A stretch of DNA of 64,000 bases. Source: an uncultured Eubacterium sp. Lineage in GTDB: Bacteria; Bacillota; Clostridia; Lachnospirales; Lachnospiraceae. Below, in pieces: positions 53,933 to 63,098 of the stretch. How positions within the stretch are numbered: position 1 is the first letter of the stretch; each line of letters opens with the position of its first letter. The notes beneath the pieces are model-generated. The model did not search any database, was not told the DNA's origin, and saw only the letters and a program-made list of their open reading frames with translations. Location of the stretch: assembly GCA_910583555.1 (NCBI GenBank), contig CAJTXO010000008.1, positions 29,455 to 93,454 of the forward strand. The letters are read 5' to 3'. Position numbers and translations under genes: made by a program.

Positions 53933-55141
53933 TTAATCTTTAATAATTTCAGTTACGCGAATACCGAAGTTCTCTTCGATCACGACAACTTCACCTTTAG
54001 CTACAAATTTGCCATTCACTAATACGTCAATGGGTTCTCCGGCAAGTTTATCAAGTTCTATAATCGTTCCCGGTGAAAAATCCAATATCTCTTTTATTGA
54101 TTTACTGGTTCTTCCGAGTTCGACTGTAACCTCCAGCGGCACATCCATAATAAGATCAATATTTTCTGGAGCGATGCCGTCTAAATTCTGCATTGGCATA
54201 AAACTCTGGAATTGCGCAGGCTGAATACTCAGATCCGGAGGCATCGCGTACATCGGCATACCTCCCATCGGCTGCTGCATGCCCATCATCGGCTGCTGCG
54301 GCGCGGCGGCCTGTTGCGGCATTGGCTGCGGTGCGGCGGCCTGCTGCTGCGGCATTGGCTGTGGCGCCGGCTGCGGTGCTGCCGCTGGCTGCGGAGCCGG
54401 TTCCGGTTCATCACCCTGCATCGTATCTTTAAATCTCTCGTATACCATACGCGCAAATGGAATCGGATATAACTGTATGATCTCACTGTCGATCAAATCC
54501 CCGACCACCATCTTAAATGATACCTGCGCATATACATTTCCTATCATATCCGCCAAAACATCCTGAAGTCCCGCGTCATCGTCAAAATCCACGCGAATTG
54601 ACGTCGGCGGACTGATATCCACCATTTCATTTATCATTGTTGACATCGAAGTAGCCGACGACCCCATCATCTGGTTCATCGCCTCGCTGATCGCGCTCAG
54701 ATGAAGATCTGACAATTCCACATCGGTATTTGTCCCATCACCGCCCATCATCAGATCGGTGATGATCTTTACATCCCGCTCTTTCAGCACTAATACATTT
54801 CGGCCTTCCAGACCCGTCCGGTAAGCTATGTAGACAAATACACACGGCGCCTGGTTGCGTTCCTTCAAATCATCAACGGTTACGTAAGAAAGTGCCGGAG
54901 TCGTTATTTCAACCCGGTTGTTAAGCAACACAGATAATGTCGTAGCTGCTGTACCCATGCTGATATTCGCAATCTCACCTAACGCATCGCCCTCTTCTGA
55001 AGTCAAATGTTCTTCAGCGCCAGCCTCGGAGCCGACTGAAGCAGTAGATACATCGGCACCTGCTGCAGCATCTGCCTCTGGTTCGGAATCCGCGCCACCG
55101 AGCAAAGCATTAATCTCTTCTTGCGATAACATTCCATCCAT
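53933..55141 (-). CDS. fliY: Flagellar motor switch phosphatase FliY
   Basis: 402 residues. The N-terminal peptide LSQEEINALLGG resembles the CheY-P binding segment of FliM. Two CheC-type phosphatase sites are present, with Glu56/Asn59 and Glu153/Asn156. A Pro/Gln/Ala/Met-rich linker spans about 244-302. The FliN domain is at about 315-402. It removes phosphate from CheY at the switch and forms part of the C ring. With no cheC in the operon, it may be the main CheY-P phosphatase. Confidence 0.96.
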   Translation of the reverse strand: MDGMLSQEEINALLGGADSEPEADAAAGADVSTASVGSEAGAEEHLTSEEGDALGEIANISMGTAATTLSVLLNNRVEITTPALSYVTVDDLKERNQAPCVFVYIAYRTGLEGRNVLVLKERDVKIITDLMMGGDGTNTDVELSDLHLSAISEAMNQMMGSSATSMSTMINEMVDISPPTSIRVDFDDDAGLQDVLADMIGNVYAQVSFKMVVGDLIDSEIIQLYPIPFARMVYERFKDTMQGDEPEPAPQPAAAPQPAPQPMPQQQAAAPQPMPQQAAAPQQPMMGMQQPMGGMPMYAMPPDLSIQPAQFQSFMPMQNLDGIAPENIDLIMDVPLEVTVELGRTSKSIKEILDFSPGTIIELDKLAGEPIDVLVNGKFVAKGEVVVIEENFGIRVTEIIKD

Positions 55142-55147
55142 GCCTTT

Positions 55148-56125
55148 TTACTCCTCTCTGTATACTGATTTAATCTTAACTGCATACGCGTCATTGAACG
55201 CTCCGGGCAATGCAGAAAATTTCTTAAGATTACCGACGAAAATATCCAATTCATCTTCTAATCTCGTATCAACTTTAATAATATCCCCTACCTGCAAATG
55301 AATAAAATCATTGACCGAGATTGCGCTTCGGCCCATCACGGCCCTCACAGGAATTTGTGCCCGGTTCAGTGTATCTTCGATCAGCTCGCGGTAAGCCTCG
55401 TTGCTCTTGACATCCGCTGTGGAATACCAGTACTTCGTATTGATCTTATCTATAACCGGCTCTACAACTGTATACGGAATACATATGTTCATCAATCCCT
55501 CAACATCGCCGATCTTAATGTTCATCGTCACGATCGAAGTCATTTCATTCGGAGAAACAAACTGCGCAAACTGTGAGTTCGTTTCGATTCGTTCCAACGT
55601 AGGCTCCAATTCCTGTACATTCGCCCACGGTTCCACAAGCAGGTTCGTACAGACACTCAGGATTCCCTCGATAATCGTCAACTCAATTTCCGTAAATTCC
55701 CTTGCTTTTTCAAGCGGCACGCCGCTTCCTCCAAGCATTCTGTCCACAATCGTATATCCGAGCCCGCTCGCCATTTCCAAAATGACAGTCCCTTCCAATG
55801 GGGCAAAATTTATGACCCCAAGCAGGACGGGATTTGACAAGGAATTCGAAAACTCCTGAAACGTCGCCGCCTCCGCGTGCATCACCTCTACCTGTACATT
55901 TTTTCTTAAATAGACCGGCAGGCTTGTGGATAGCAGTCTGGCATAATGTTCAAATATAAATACCAATGTACGCAAGTGGTCTTTAGAGAATTTGGATGGC
56001 CTGGCAAAATTGTAATCTTTTACCTGCTTTTCTTCCACCTCATCTGTTACTGCTGGATCGAATTCACCATTATTCAGGGCGGAAAGCAAACTATCAATTT
56101 CGCTTTGCGACAACACATCCGCCAT
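55148..56125 (-). CDS. fliM: Flagellar motor switch protein FliM
   Basis: 325 residues from the ATG behind GAGGTG; a GTG three codons upstream is unlikely. The CheY-P binding segment is LSQSEIDSLLSAL at residues 5-17. The middle domain has FARPSKFSKDHLRTL, and the C-terminal part is FliN-like with INVDDF-type sequence SVNDFIHLQVGDII. It starts an operon from its own promoter. Confidence 0.97.
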   Translation of the reverse strand: MADVLSQSEIDSLLSALNNGEFDPAVTDEVEEKQVKDYNFARPSKFSKDHLRTLVFIFEHYARLLSTSLPVYLRKNVQVEVMHAEAATFQEFSNSLSNPVLLGVINFAPLEGTVILEMASGLGYTIVDRMLGGSGVPLEKAREFTEIELTIIEGILSVCTNLLVEPWANVQELEPTLERIETNSQFAQFVSPNEMTSIVTMNIKIGDVEGLMNICIPYTVVEPVIDKINTKYWYSTADVKSNEAYRELIEDTLNRAQIPVRAVMGRSAISVNDFIHLQVGDIIKVDTRLEDELDIFVGNLKKFSALPGAFNDAYAVKIKSVYREE

Positions 56126-56192
56126 TCTTTTCACCTCACTGTATCACATGATAACGGGATGTCCTTTTGGTAACACGACACCACGTTTTTTA

Positions 56193-56221
56193 TTATATCA
56201 TAAATTCAATCTAAGTTAAAG
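56193..56221 (-). promoter_or_regulatory. Predicted extended -10 promoter for fliM and following genes
   Basis: Consensus TATAAT (56193-56198) has TG one base upstream. A weak -35 (TTTAAC, 56216-56221) is 17 bases away. The ATG of fliM lies about 70 bases downstream. The surrounding gap is very AT-rich. Confidence 0.6.
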
Positions 56222-56238
56222 TATTTTCTCAAAAAATA

Positions 56239-56751
56239 TTATTGGAACATATACCCTAACAGTGTAATGCGCACGATACATTTGGAATTATAGAGATCCT
56301 GTATTTTCGCAAGCGCCAGTTCTTTTACCGTAGTTTCATTCAGTGTCTGGATCGTCTGCTCAGAAATCGCTTCTTTCACGCAGTCTACCACATACACGGA
56401 AGTTTTCTCTTTAACTGAACTCGAAATATCGCTGTAATCATCTGCTTCTTTATTGAAAGAAACCGATACGCCCTCCAGAATGACATAATGGGACTGCCCA
56501 TCGTCGCCCTGCTTTAAGTTGATCGTCTGTTTGTTATCAAACTTGATCTCGTACTCTTCCAGATCATTGATCACATCGTAGTCGTTTTCTTCCTCTTTCT
56601 CCAGTTCCAGATCGATCACCGACGCCACTTTATCCACGAGTTTATTCGTCTTATTCGAAGCCGGAACAATAGAGAAGATAATAATTATATTCAGTACCAG
56701 ATTCAGCACCGTACATGCCATGATCACAATCGTTAGTATATTCTTTTTCAT
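56239..56751 (-). CDS. fliL: Flagellar basal body-associated protein FliL
   Basis: 170 residues. A single N-terminal membrane helix (about 8-29) is followed by an acidic linker and a FliL domain (YVILEGVSVSFNKEADD, VKELALAKIQDLYNSKCIVRITLLGYMFQ). FliL supports stator function. It follows motB by nine bases, which agrees with its role. Confidence 0.92.
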   Translation of the reverse strand: MKKNILTIVIMACTVLNLVLNIIIIFSIVPASNKTNKLVDKVASVIDLELEKEEENDYDVINDLEEYEIKFDNKQTINLKQGDDGQSHYVILEGVSVSFNKEADDYSDISSSVKEKTSVYVVDCVKEAISEQTIQTLNETTVKELALAKIQDLYNSKCIVRITLLGYMFQ

Positions 56752-56760
56752 AACAGCCTC

Positions 56761-57585
56761 CTAGTCATTCTCTGTATAGATCTTTATTTCCACGCGGCGG
56801 TTTTTCGCACGTCCTTCTTCCGTTCCGTTATTCGCCACCGGATCGTATTTGCTTTTACCTGCCGCCTCAAGCGTTTTCGGATCTAATTCCTTTTCGTTCA
56901 CGAAATACTGCCAGACCCTCGTCGCCCTCGCCGTCGAAAGCCACATATTGTCCTCGAACTTCCCGCTGGAGATCGGAACGTTATCCGTATGGCCCTCAAT
57001 CTTTATCTGGTGTTTATCGTATATTTTCAATATGTCGCCGACTTTACTGAGAACAGCGAGCGCCGAGCGCTTGATCTCGTCCGATCCGGAGTCAAACAGG
57101 ATCGCCCCGTTCAGGGAAATCTGGACATACTGGAACTTCTCATCCATGTTGACGTTGATCATATCCTCTACCTTTTTGTTCGACGCCATCCCGGACACTT
57201 CCTCGTATAACGCTTCCGTTTTCTGCTTTAACTCTGCCAGCTTTTCCTCTTCGAATTTGTCCTTATCGGATTTCTCCGCGGTATCCTGATCCACATTATC
57301 TTTCTCACCGCTGTTTTCAAATTCATTGAAATACTGCTCCATCGAAATCTTCTGGCTCGTACCGCTGGATATAAAAGCACCTTCGCCTACCGCGTCCCCG
57401 CCGCCGTCAAAAATATTGATCTTCTCGGAAAACGAGGCCACGATCTGTTCGTACTTATCCGCATCCACCGTAGACATGGAAAATAGGAGAACGAAAAAGC
57501 AGAGCAGCAAATTCATCAGGTCGGCAAACGTATTGATCCATCCGCCCTCGATGGATTTTGGTTCTTCTCGTTTCTTTCTCGCCAT
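56761..57585 (-). CDS. motB: Flagellar stator protein MotB
   Basis: 274 residues. The membrane helix holds the essential proton-binding Asp22 (FADLMNLLLCFFVLLFSMS). A plug and linker of acidic character follow (about 60-140). The OmpA-type peptidoglycan-binding domain has IKIEGHTDNVPIS and KNRRVEIKI. The start overlaps the stop of motA by one base. Confidence 0.97.
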   Translation of the reverse strand: MARKKREEPKSIEGGWINTFADLMNLLLCFFVLLFSMSTVDADKYEQIVASFSEKINIFDGGGDAVGEGAFISSGTSQKISMEQYFNEFENSGEKDNVDQDTAEKSDKDKFEEEKLAELKQKTEALYEEVSGMASNKKVEDMINVNMDEKFQYVQISLNGAILFDSGSDEIKRSALAVLSKVGDILKIYDKHQIKIEGHTDNVPISSGKFEDNMWLSTARATRVWQYFVNEKELDPKTLEAAGKSKYDPVANNGTEEGRAKNRRVEIKIYTEND

Positions 57586-58403
57586 TATCCCTCACCACCT
57601 TGATCGGCTCCGCCGCCGTCACCGCCATTCAGTGCCTCGTCACGCAGCTTCGGTGCCAGGAATGATTTCAGTTTCTCCTCGATCACCCTCGGGTTCTCTC
57701 CCGCCTGGATCGAGAGGATACCCTCACAGATGACCTCTTTCGTCATGATCTCCGTCGCGTTGATCGCGCGGAGCTTCGAGGCGATCGGGATACTGATCCA
57801 GTTCGCCAGCAGGGAACCGTACAATGTCGTGATCAACGCCACCGCCATGTTCGGTCCGATCGAACTCGGGTCGTCCAAAAGCTTGAGCATGTTGATCAAT
57901 CCGATCAGCGTACCGATCATTCCCCAGGCAGGTCCCATCGCCGCCAGACCGTCCCAGAAACTGATGACCTTGTTATGCCTTCGCTCCACACAACTCAGGT
58001 CCGTCTCCAGTATGCTCGTAACGAGCTCCTGGTCCGTTCCGTCTACGATGAGCATGATGCCCTTTTTCAAAAACTCATCGTCTATGTCCGATGCCGCCTC
58101 CTCCAACTGCAGGAGTCCCTCTTTTCTCGCGACATTCGCCAGATCAATGATCGTATGTATCACTTCTCCCTCGTTACTCTCCGGCGTCTTCATGATGAGC
58201 CCGATCGACTTCAGGGATGCGATCAGTCCCGGTATGCTGTCCGCCATCGTCAGCATACAGAAGAGCGAACCCATTACCGTGATCAGGAATGAAGGAAAGT
58301 CCCAGAAATTATTCAGCGCCGCGAAACCCTGATCTCCGGATACGATACCGTAAACAACGGCCGCCGCACAACCCACTAATCCTATAATTGATGCTAAATC
58401 CAA
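57585..58403 (-). CDS. motA: Flagellar stator protein MotA
   Basis: 272 residues with four membrane helices. The cytoplasmic loop carries RKEGLLQLEEAASDIDDEFLKKG, and WGMIGTLIGLINML forms the third helix. With MotB it makes the proton-driven stator. The C-terminus is Gly/Asp-rich. It follows flbD by 27 bases. Confidence 0.97.
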   Translation of the reverse strand: MDLASIIGLVGCAAAVVYGIVSGDQGFAALNNFWDFPSFLITVMGSLFCMLTMADSIPGLIASLKSIGLIMKTPESNEGEVIHTIIDLANVARKEGLLQLEEAASDIDDEFLKKGIMLIVDGTDQELVTSILETDLSCVERRHNKVISFWDGLAAMGPAWGMIGTLIGLINMLKLLDDPSSIGPNMAVALITTLYGSLLANWISIPIASKLRAINATEIMTKEVICEGILSIQAGENPRVIEEKLKSFLAPKLRDEALNGGDGGGADQGGEG

Positions 58404-58430
58404 GAGTATACACCACCTTAATCTTTTTGT

Positions 58431-58619
58431 CTAAATGTTTTGGAAAATTTCTTTCCGATATAATTTTACTAAATTTTTTATCTCTTGTCTACTCTCTTTT
58501 ACAATTATTTTTTTTCCCGTCGTAAGTGTGACAACTGTGTCCGGAGATTCCTCCACAATCTCGATCAGATCGGAATTCAAGGTGAACGATTTTCCGTTCA
58601 TCCTCGTAATATCAATCAT
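58431..58619 (-). CDS. flbD: Flagellar FlbD family protein
   Basis: 62 residues, the usual size. The sequence MIDITRMNGKSFTLNSDLIEIVEE is the family pattern; a longer upstream reading runs through the promoter and is not real. GAGAGGGG precedes the ATG. The function is not well defined. In many Firmicutes it lies between flgE and motA, as here. Confidence 0.93.
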   Translation of the reverse strand: MIDITRMNGKSFTLNSDLIEIVEESPDTVVTLTTGKKIIVKESRQEIKNLVKLYRKEIFQNI

Positions 58620-58688
58620 AATCCCCCTCTCCTTCCCGCGCAAATCACCGCTCCGATGTGGATGTCTGAATTCGTACCGCGCATTCTC

Positions 58689-58697
58689 ATTATAACA
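58689..58697 (-). promoter_or_regulatory. Extended -10 promoter for flbD-motAB-fliL
   Basis: TGTTATAAT (minus strand) is a full extended -10 element. No clear -35 hexamer is seen because the terminator of the preceding operon occupies that place. The flbD ATG is about 70 bases downstream. Confidence 0.6.
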
Positions 58698-58705
58698 TAA
58701 AACAT

Positions 58706-58737
58706 AAAAAAGGGAAACCTTTTGTTTCCCTTTTTTT
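58706..58737 (-). terminator. Intrinsic terminator after flgE
   Basis: GGGAAAC (58724-58730 complement) pairs with GTTTCCC (58712-58718 complement) around a five-base loop, flanked by runs of A and T on both sides. It lies about 35 bases after the flgE stop and can act in both directions. Confidence 0.85.
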
Positions 58738-58770
58738 AATTTACTCACTATTTCCTCACACTAAAGTGCC

Positions 58771-60216
58771 TTATCGTTTGAGGTTGATCAGTTCCTCCAA
58801 AAGCGTATCCGATGTCGTGATCGTTCTCGAATTCGCCTGGAAACCACGCTGTGTCGTGATCATATTCGTAAACTCCGTCGCCAGGTCCACGTTGGACATT
58901 TCCAGCGCGCCGACCGAGAAACTGCCGATTTCTGTAATATCCTTGCCGACTCCGTCAAATTCACCGGAGTTGAGCGTGGCAGCGAACAGGCTGTTTCCCT
59001 GTGCCTCCAGACCAGATGGGTTGGGGAACGAAGCTACCGCAATCTGTCCCAGCAGTTTATTATCACCGTTATCGTAAACGGCAAAGATCTTACCGTCGGT
59101 TCCGATCGAAAATCCATTGAGTTTTCCGGCTGCGTTTCCGGCGTTATAACCGTTCCGGTCTCCCCTCTTCGGATCGACGCTGCACGTGCCGCTCGTCGCG
59201 AATTTCGTAAGTCCTGAGAAGTCGATATCGACACCGCCGAGCGGGAACGGAATATTATCCAGACCACCAGGGTTTAATGTGAGGTTCAGGATGCCCGGCT
59301 CCTCACCGGTCACGCTGACAAATTCACCGGTTGCCCCGTTAAAGGTGAGCACGGCCGTACTGGCCGGGAAGTGGAGCGTTCCGTCAGGATCGCACGTATA
59401 CCCGGACAGATCCTGTCCTGCAAACGTCACATACTGCCCGGTTGGTTTATACGCGGGATTGCCGCTCTCATCCGGCTCCAACCGTTTCAGGATCGATCCG
59501 TTCGCGTCCAAAATGTCCGTGAGCGCAACACTGAACTGATTATCGGTCGTGTTATTTAAGAGCATCACTTTTAATTTCGCCGTAAATTTATTTCCCACAT
59601 TGTCAAAGAACTGGATCGAGATCGGATAGCCGTCCCCGTCAACGCTGTACTGCACGCTTTTATCTTTTGCATCAAGATTTCCCGACAGTGTTACATTTGT
59701 CGTCGCCGTCGGCTCCGCCGTCTGGTTTTCCGGCGTCATCAACTTCAGGGAATCCACGATATCCTTACGGATATCGCCGTTCTCATCGACGCCCCATCCG
59801 AGAACGGTCGCCCCGTTCGTCGTACAGTAAAGCGTTCCATCCGCGTCGATATCGAGCGCACCCGATTTCGTGAAGTATGTAGCGCCATTACTCCTCACAA
59901 CGAAAAACGCGTCTCCGTTGATCATGAGGTCCATTCCGCGGTCGGTACGGTTTGTCGCACCGTTTCCGCTGAGGTTCACGCTGATCGAAGCCACGTTGGC
60001 TCCGAGTCCGATCTGCATCGCGTTCCGGCCTGCCGCGCCCGTATTGGCGTTCGGCCCTGTCGCCCCCTGCGTTGTCTGATAGAATACGTCCGTGAAGTTC
60101 GTGGAACTTGAACGGAATCCGACTGTATTTACATTTGCGATATTATTACCTAATACGTCCATCTTCGTCTGGTGTACTTTCAGGCCCGACACACCAGACC
60201 ACAATGATCTCATCAT
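58771..60216 (-). CDS. flgE: Flagellar hook protein FlgE
   Basis: 481 residues from the ATG eight bases behind GGAGGG. N-terminal MRSLWSGVSGLKVHQTKMDVLGNNIANVNTVGF and C-terminal NVDLATEFTNMITTQRGFQANSRTI are the rod/hook coiled-coil ends. The middle is the variable surface domain. It is the last gene before a terminator. Confidence 0.97.
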   Translation of the reverse strand: MMRSLWSGVSGLKVHQTKMDVLGNNIANVNTVGFRSSSTNFTDVFYQTTQGATGPNANTGAAGRNAMQIGLGANVASISVNLSGNGATNRTDRGMDLMINGDAFFVVRSNGATYFTKSGALDIDADGTLYCTTNGATVLGWGVDENGDIRKDIVDSLKLMTPENQTAEPTATTNVTLSGNLDAKDKSVQYSVDGDGYPISIQFFDNVGNKFTAKLKVMLLNNTTDNQFSVALTDILDANGSILKRLEPDESGNPAYKPTGQYVTFAGQDLSGYTCDPDGTLHFPASTAVLTFNGATGEFVSVTGEEPGILNLTLNPGGLDNIPFPLGGVDIDFSGLTKFATSGTCSVDPKRGDRNGYNAGNAAGKLNGFSIGTDGKIFAVYDNGDNKLLGQIAVASFPNPSGLEAQGNSLFAATLNSGEFDGVGKDITEIGSFSVGALEMSNVDLATEFTNMITTQRGFQANSRTITTSDTLLEELINLKR

Positions 60217-60245
60217 AATGATCACCCTCCAAAATTCTATTTACC

Positions 60246-60298
60246 AAGCCTTCTCAAGCATTCAAAGGCTTTCATGCTTCCTGTCAAGGGCCAGCATG
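60246..60298 (-). promoter_or_regulatory. Two stem-loops in the leader before flgE
   Basis: AAGCCTT/AAGGCTT (60246-60252 with 60265-60271) is a seven-pair stem with a 12-base loop. Directly upstream on the transcript CATGC/GCATG (60273-60277 with 60294-60298) makes a second. They lie in the 107-base gap before flgE and have no U tract, so they may affect stability or translation of the hook mRNA. Confidence 0.4.
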
Positions 60299-60323
60299 TT
60301 TGTTTAAAATCCTCATCGCAATT

Positions 60324-60710
60324 TTAGTTGATTATCGCTCCATCGATATTGGTAAAAACTGCATTTGCCGTATCGTTCACGGCCGTCACTATGGTCTTGC
60401 TCCTGACATTGAGTATAAACGCCAGATCATCAACCATGACAAGTGATTCTGTCATTCCTTTTTCCACCGCCTGATCCGCTGCGTCTTCCAGTCTCGCCTT
60501 CTGCTCGTCTGAAATCGAAATATTCCGCATCTCCAACCGTTTTACGGCATGTTTGGAAAATTTCACCTCATCTGCCGTATCGATCAGCACCCTGTCAAAC
60601 GATTTCCCAGAACCGCTTTTTTTCGTATCCGCCTTTTTGCCAGCGGTACCATTCGCCAGTTTTTGGCGCATTTCATCGATGGACGCAAAGTTATTATTCG
60701 AAATATTCAT
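60324..60710 (-). CDS. TIGR02530-type flagellar protein
   Basis: 128 residues. The C-terminal part SKHAVKRLEMRNISISDEQKARLEDAADQAVEKGMTESLVMVDDLAFILNVRSKTIVTAVN is the recognised small flagellar protein family between flgD and flgE in Firmicutes. Its biochemical role is unknown. AGGAGG precedes the ATG. Confidence 0.88.
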   Translation of the reverse strand: MNISNNNFASIDEMRQKLANGTAGKKADTKKSGSGKSFDRVLIDTADEVKFSKHAVKRLEMRNISISDEQKARLEDAADQAVEKGMTESLVMVDDLAFILNVRSKTIVTAVNDTANAVFTNIDGAIIN

Positions 60711-60732
60711 TTTTTGTCCACCTCCTGACCAT

Positions 60733-61539
60733 TTACTGCGAACTGTCTCCTTCGCCTGAGCCTTCTTCCGTTCCCTGATCGTCTCCTGAACTGCTTCCGG
60801 TGTCCGTCACCTTGATCGTCACCTTATCGATCACGGAAGTACTGTACGGATCGTCAAAATACAGACCGACCTGATATTCACCCGGATCCAGGCCGTCAAG
60901 CGCGCCCGGCCAGATTGAAAGCTTACCGTCCTCAAACTTGAGGAACTCTGATTTAACGTATTCGCCATTGATGACAACCGCTACGCTGTTTGCCGCATAA
61001 GATCCTTTTCCGAGATCGATCTCCACCTCAACCGGCTTCTTATTCGATTTGTCATATACTGCGTCGGTTTTCTTCGCCGTCGGCAGATATTCCTGGATCG
61101 CGTAGAACGAATCCCTGACTTCCACGAGATTGTCGATCGAGTAAAGCTGTCCATTCACGGACATATAGGAATCGCCGTTTTTGATGGTCACGTAATCCAC
61201 GACACCTTTTACTTCATTTACTTTTCCGTCGGAAGCGGTCGTCTTGACGAGTACATACTTACCGACGAGGCTGAACGCCTGTGAATTCATCACGGTCTCA
61301 TTCAGGTTCTGCATCTGCTCCAGTGCGGAGAACTGTGCGAGCTGCGCGATGAAATCGGTATCTTTTTCCGGTTCCAGCGGATCCTGGTTTTTCATCTGGC
61401 ACACGAGAAGCTGCAGAAATTCATCTTTTCCCAGTTCTCCTCCCGGTGTACGGCTCGATTCTTCCGTTTTGTTCGTACGGTCCTTGCTAAATGAAATCTC
61501 ATCAAATGTCGTAAGGATCCCGTCCAAAGCTGTAGCCAT
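60733..61539 (-). CDS. flgD: Flagellar hook assembly scaffold FlgD
   Basis: 268 residues. The conserved N-terminal part is LGKDEFLQLLVCQMKNQDPLEP and QLAQFSALEQMQNLN, which caps the growing hook. A Tudor/Ig-like C-terminal part and an acidic Gly/Ser-rich tail follow. It is preceded by AGGAGG and lies between fliK and the TIGR02530 gene. Confidence 0.96.
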   Translation of the reverse strand: MATALDGILTTFDEISFSKDRTNKTEESSRTPGGELGKDEFLQLLVCQMKNQDPLEPEKDTDFIAQLAQFSALEQMQNLNETVMNSQAFSLVGKYVLVKTTASDGKVNEVKGVVDYVTIKNGDSYMSVNGQLYSIDNLVEVRDSFYAIQEYLPTAKKTDAVYDKSNKKPVEVEIDLGKGSYAANSVAVVINGEYVKSEFLKFEDGKLSIWPGALDGLDPGEYQVGLYFDDPYSTSVIDKVTIKVTDTGSSSGDDQGTEEGSGEGDSSQ

Positions 61540-61571
61540 ATCCTCACCTCCTGTAATACCCGGCCCTGTTA

Positions 61572-62942
61572 TCAGGCCGTGTAGTCAACTACACTGTTTC
61601 CATCCTGTCGTTCCTCTGCCGTTACCGCGGATTCCCTCTCATCGACTTCCTCCACGGAATCAAAGCGGAACCTCTTGTTCTGGCCCTGTGACTGCTTCTT
61701 CTGCGGATACCTGCCCTGATCCGAATCTTCCGGATGTTTGAATCCAAATTCGGAAACATTTACCTCTACGGCGTCCACTTTCAGTCCCTGGCTCTCCAGA
61801 TTTTCCCGCAATACCGTGATCTGGCTCTCCAGCGCCTCTTTGGCCACCTGGTTCTGAACGGTGAGTGTCGCTGTCGCCATGCCGTTTTGAGACGTCACAT
61901 TGAGATTGACCCTGCCGAGTGATTCGGGGTTTAACTGCAGTTCCATGCTCGTCGTCTGCGGAAGTACCCGGATCCTGACGTGATTGACAACCTGCTCCAC
62001 GATGTTGGCCATCGTCGTCTGCGGACTCACAGTTTCTGTATGCCTGACATTGTCAAACGATTCAGTCAGACGCTCCACAAATGCTCCGAGCGGACTCTCG
62101 ACCTCACGGGCGGAAACCTCTTCCATTCCTCTCGCTGCCGTCTGGCTCTCTCCCGGAAACGCATCCGATGTCCCTGATTCCTCAGACATTTCCACAACGA
62201 CCGGAATCTCATCCGCAACATCCGCACCAGCGATTTCAGGCATTACTTCCGTCTCGGTATCCGAAATCATTTCCTTTGCCTGCTCTCCCGGATTGTTTAC
62301 GAGCTGCCCGAGTTTTTCCGCAAAACTCTGTAAGATCAGCGAATCTTCCTGAGACAGGTTCGATACGTCTACGCCGAGCTCCTGGGACAGGATCTGCTCG
62401 ATTCCTTTCATGACATCGCCCAGTTCACCTGACATCTGATCCGACATTAAAAACAGGCTCGCGTCGTCCACGCCGTGCACTTCCATGATAAACGCCTTGA
62501 TGTTTTCCACATTGACAGGCTGGATCGCCACCGTATCCTGTGCCATGAAAAGCACGAGATCCAACGGACTCAGGCCGAGCTGCTCCAAAATGTCCAGAAC
62601 ATCTTCTTCACTCAGGCCGAACGTGTTACCCAAAAACTGTACCACCTTCGTCTCCACTTCATCCAGTTCCACATTTTCCACGGTATTCTGACTCTTTGTA
62701 TCGTTTTTCAGCGAAATCTTATTCTGGTTAAAGTCATCGCGTGACGAGTTGATGTCCTTCGCCGCGTTTCCGACTTTCTGATCCGTCTGCTTTGCCGAAA
62801 AACGATCGTTGTTCCTTGTATCCACCTTCGTCGTATTCCGGGCCATAATGCTGTCAAATGACGAATCTCCAGCCTTTGCCGCTTTTCCGGCAGTCTTCGC
62901 CTGAACGAGAGACAGGTTCTTTGAAATACCCTGCGTCTTCAT
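61572..62942 (-). CDS. fliK: Flagellar hook-length control protein FliK
   Basis: 456 residues from the ATG behind AAAGGAGG; an in-frame upstream stretch is not conserved. The long variable N-terminal part acts as ruler. The C-terminal domain (about 340-430) is Flg_hook: MELQLNPESLGRVNLNVTSQNGMATATLTVQNQVAKEALESQ. It terminates hook growth with FlhB. The tail is polar. Confidence 0.93.
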   Translation of the reverse strand: MKTQGISKNLSLVQAKTAGKAAKAGDSSFDSIMARNTTKVDTRNNDRFSAKQTDQKVGNAAKDINSSRDDFNQNKISLKNDTKSQNTVENVELDEVETKVVQFLGNTFGLSEEDVLDILEQLGLSPLDLVLFMAQDTVAIQPVNVENIKAFIMEVHGVDDASLFLMSDQMSGELGDVMKGIEQILSQELGVDVSNLSQEDSLILQSFAEKLGQLVNNPGEQAKEMISDTETEVMPEIAGADVADEIPVVVEMSEESGTSDAFPGESQTAARGMEEVSAREVESPLGAFVERLTESFDNVRHTETVSPQTTMANIVEQVVNHVRIRVLPQTTSMELQLNPESLGRVNLNVTSQNGMATATLTVQNQVAKEALESQITVLRENLESQGLKVDAVEVNVSEFGFKHPEDSDQGRYPQKKQSQGQNKRFRFDSVEEVDERESAVTAEERQDGNSVVDYTA

Positions 62943-63054
62943 TCTCCATCCTCCTTTCCAGACCGTCATCCCAGACAATTTATCGTCTTCCTGCGCGATC
63001 GGTCTTATTTCACCGGGGACGGTCTCACAAACCTCCCCATGCAATATATATCGG

Positions 63055-63074
63055 TAACATTCAAAGGAATGTTA
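63055..63074. repeat. Perfect inverted repeat between motE and fliK
   Basis: TAACATTC and GAATGTTA form an eight-pair stem around AAAG. No T run follows on the minus strand, so it is not a typical terminator. It lies about 115 bases before the fliK ATG in a 156-base gap that otherwise shows no clear signal. Confidence 0.6.
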
Positions 63075-63098
63075 ATGATATACCCTCTTTTTGACGTC

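Noticed and set aside
63055..63074. Inverted repeat as a terminator before fliK
   Set aside because: No T tract follows on either transcript side, and the genes on both sides belong to one operon.
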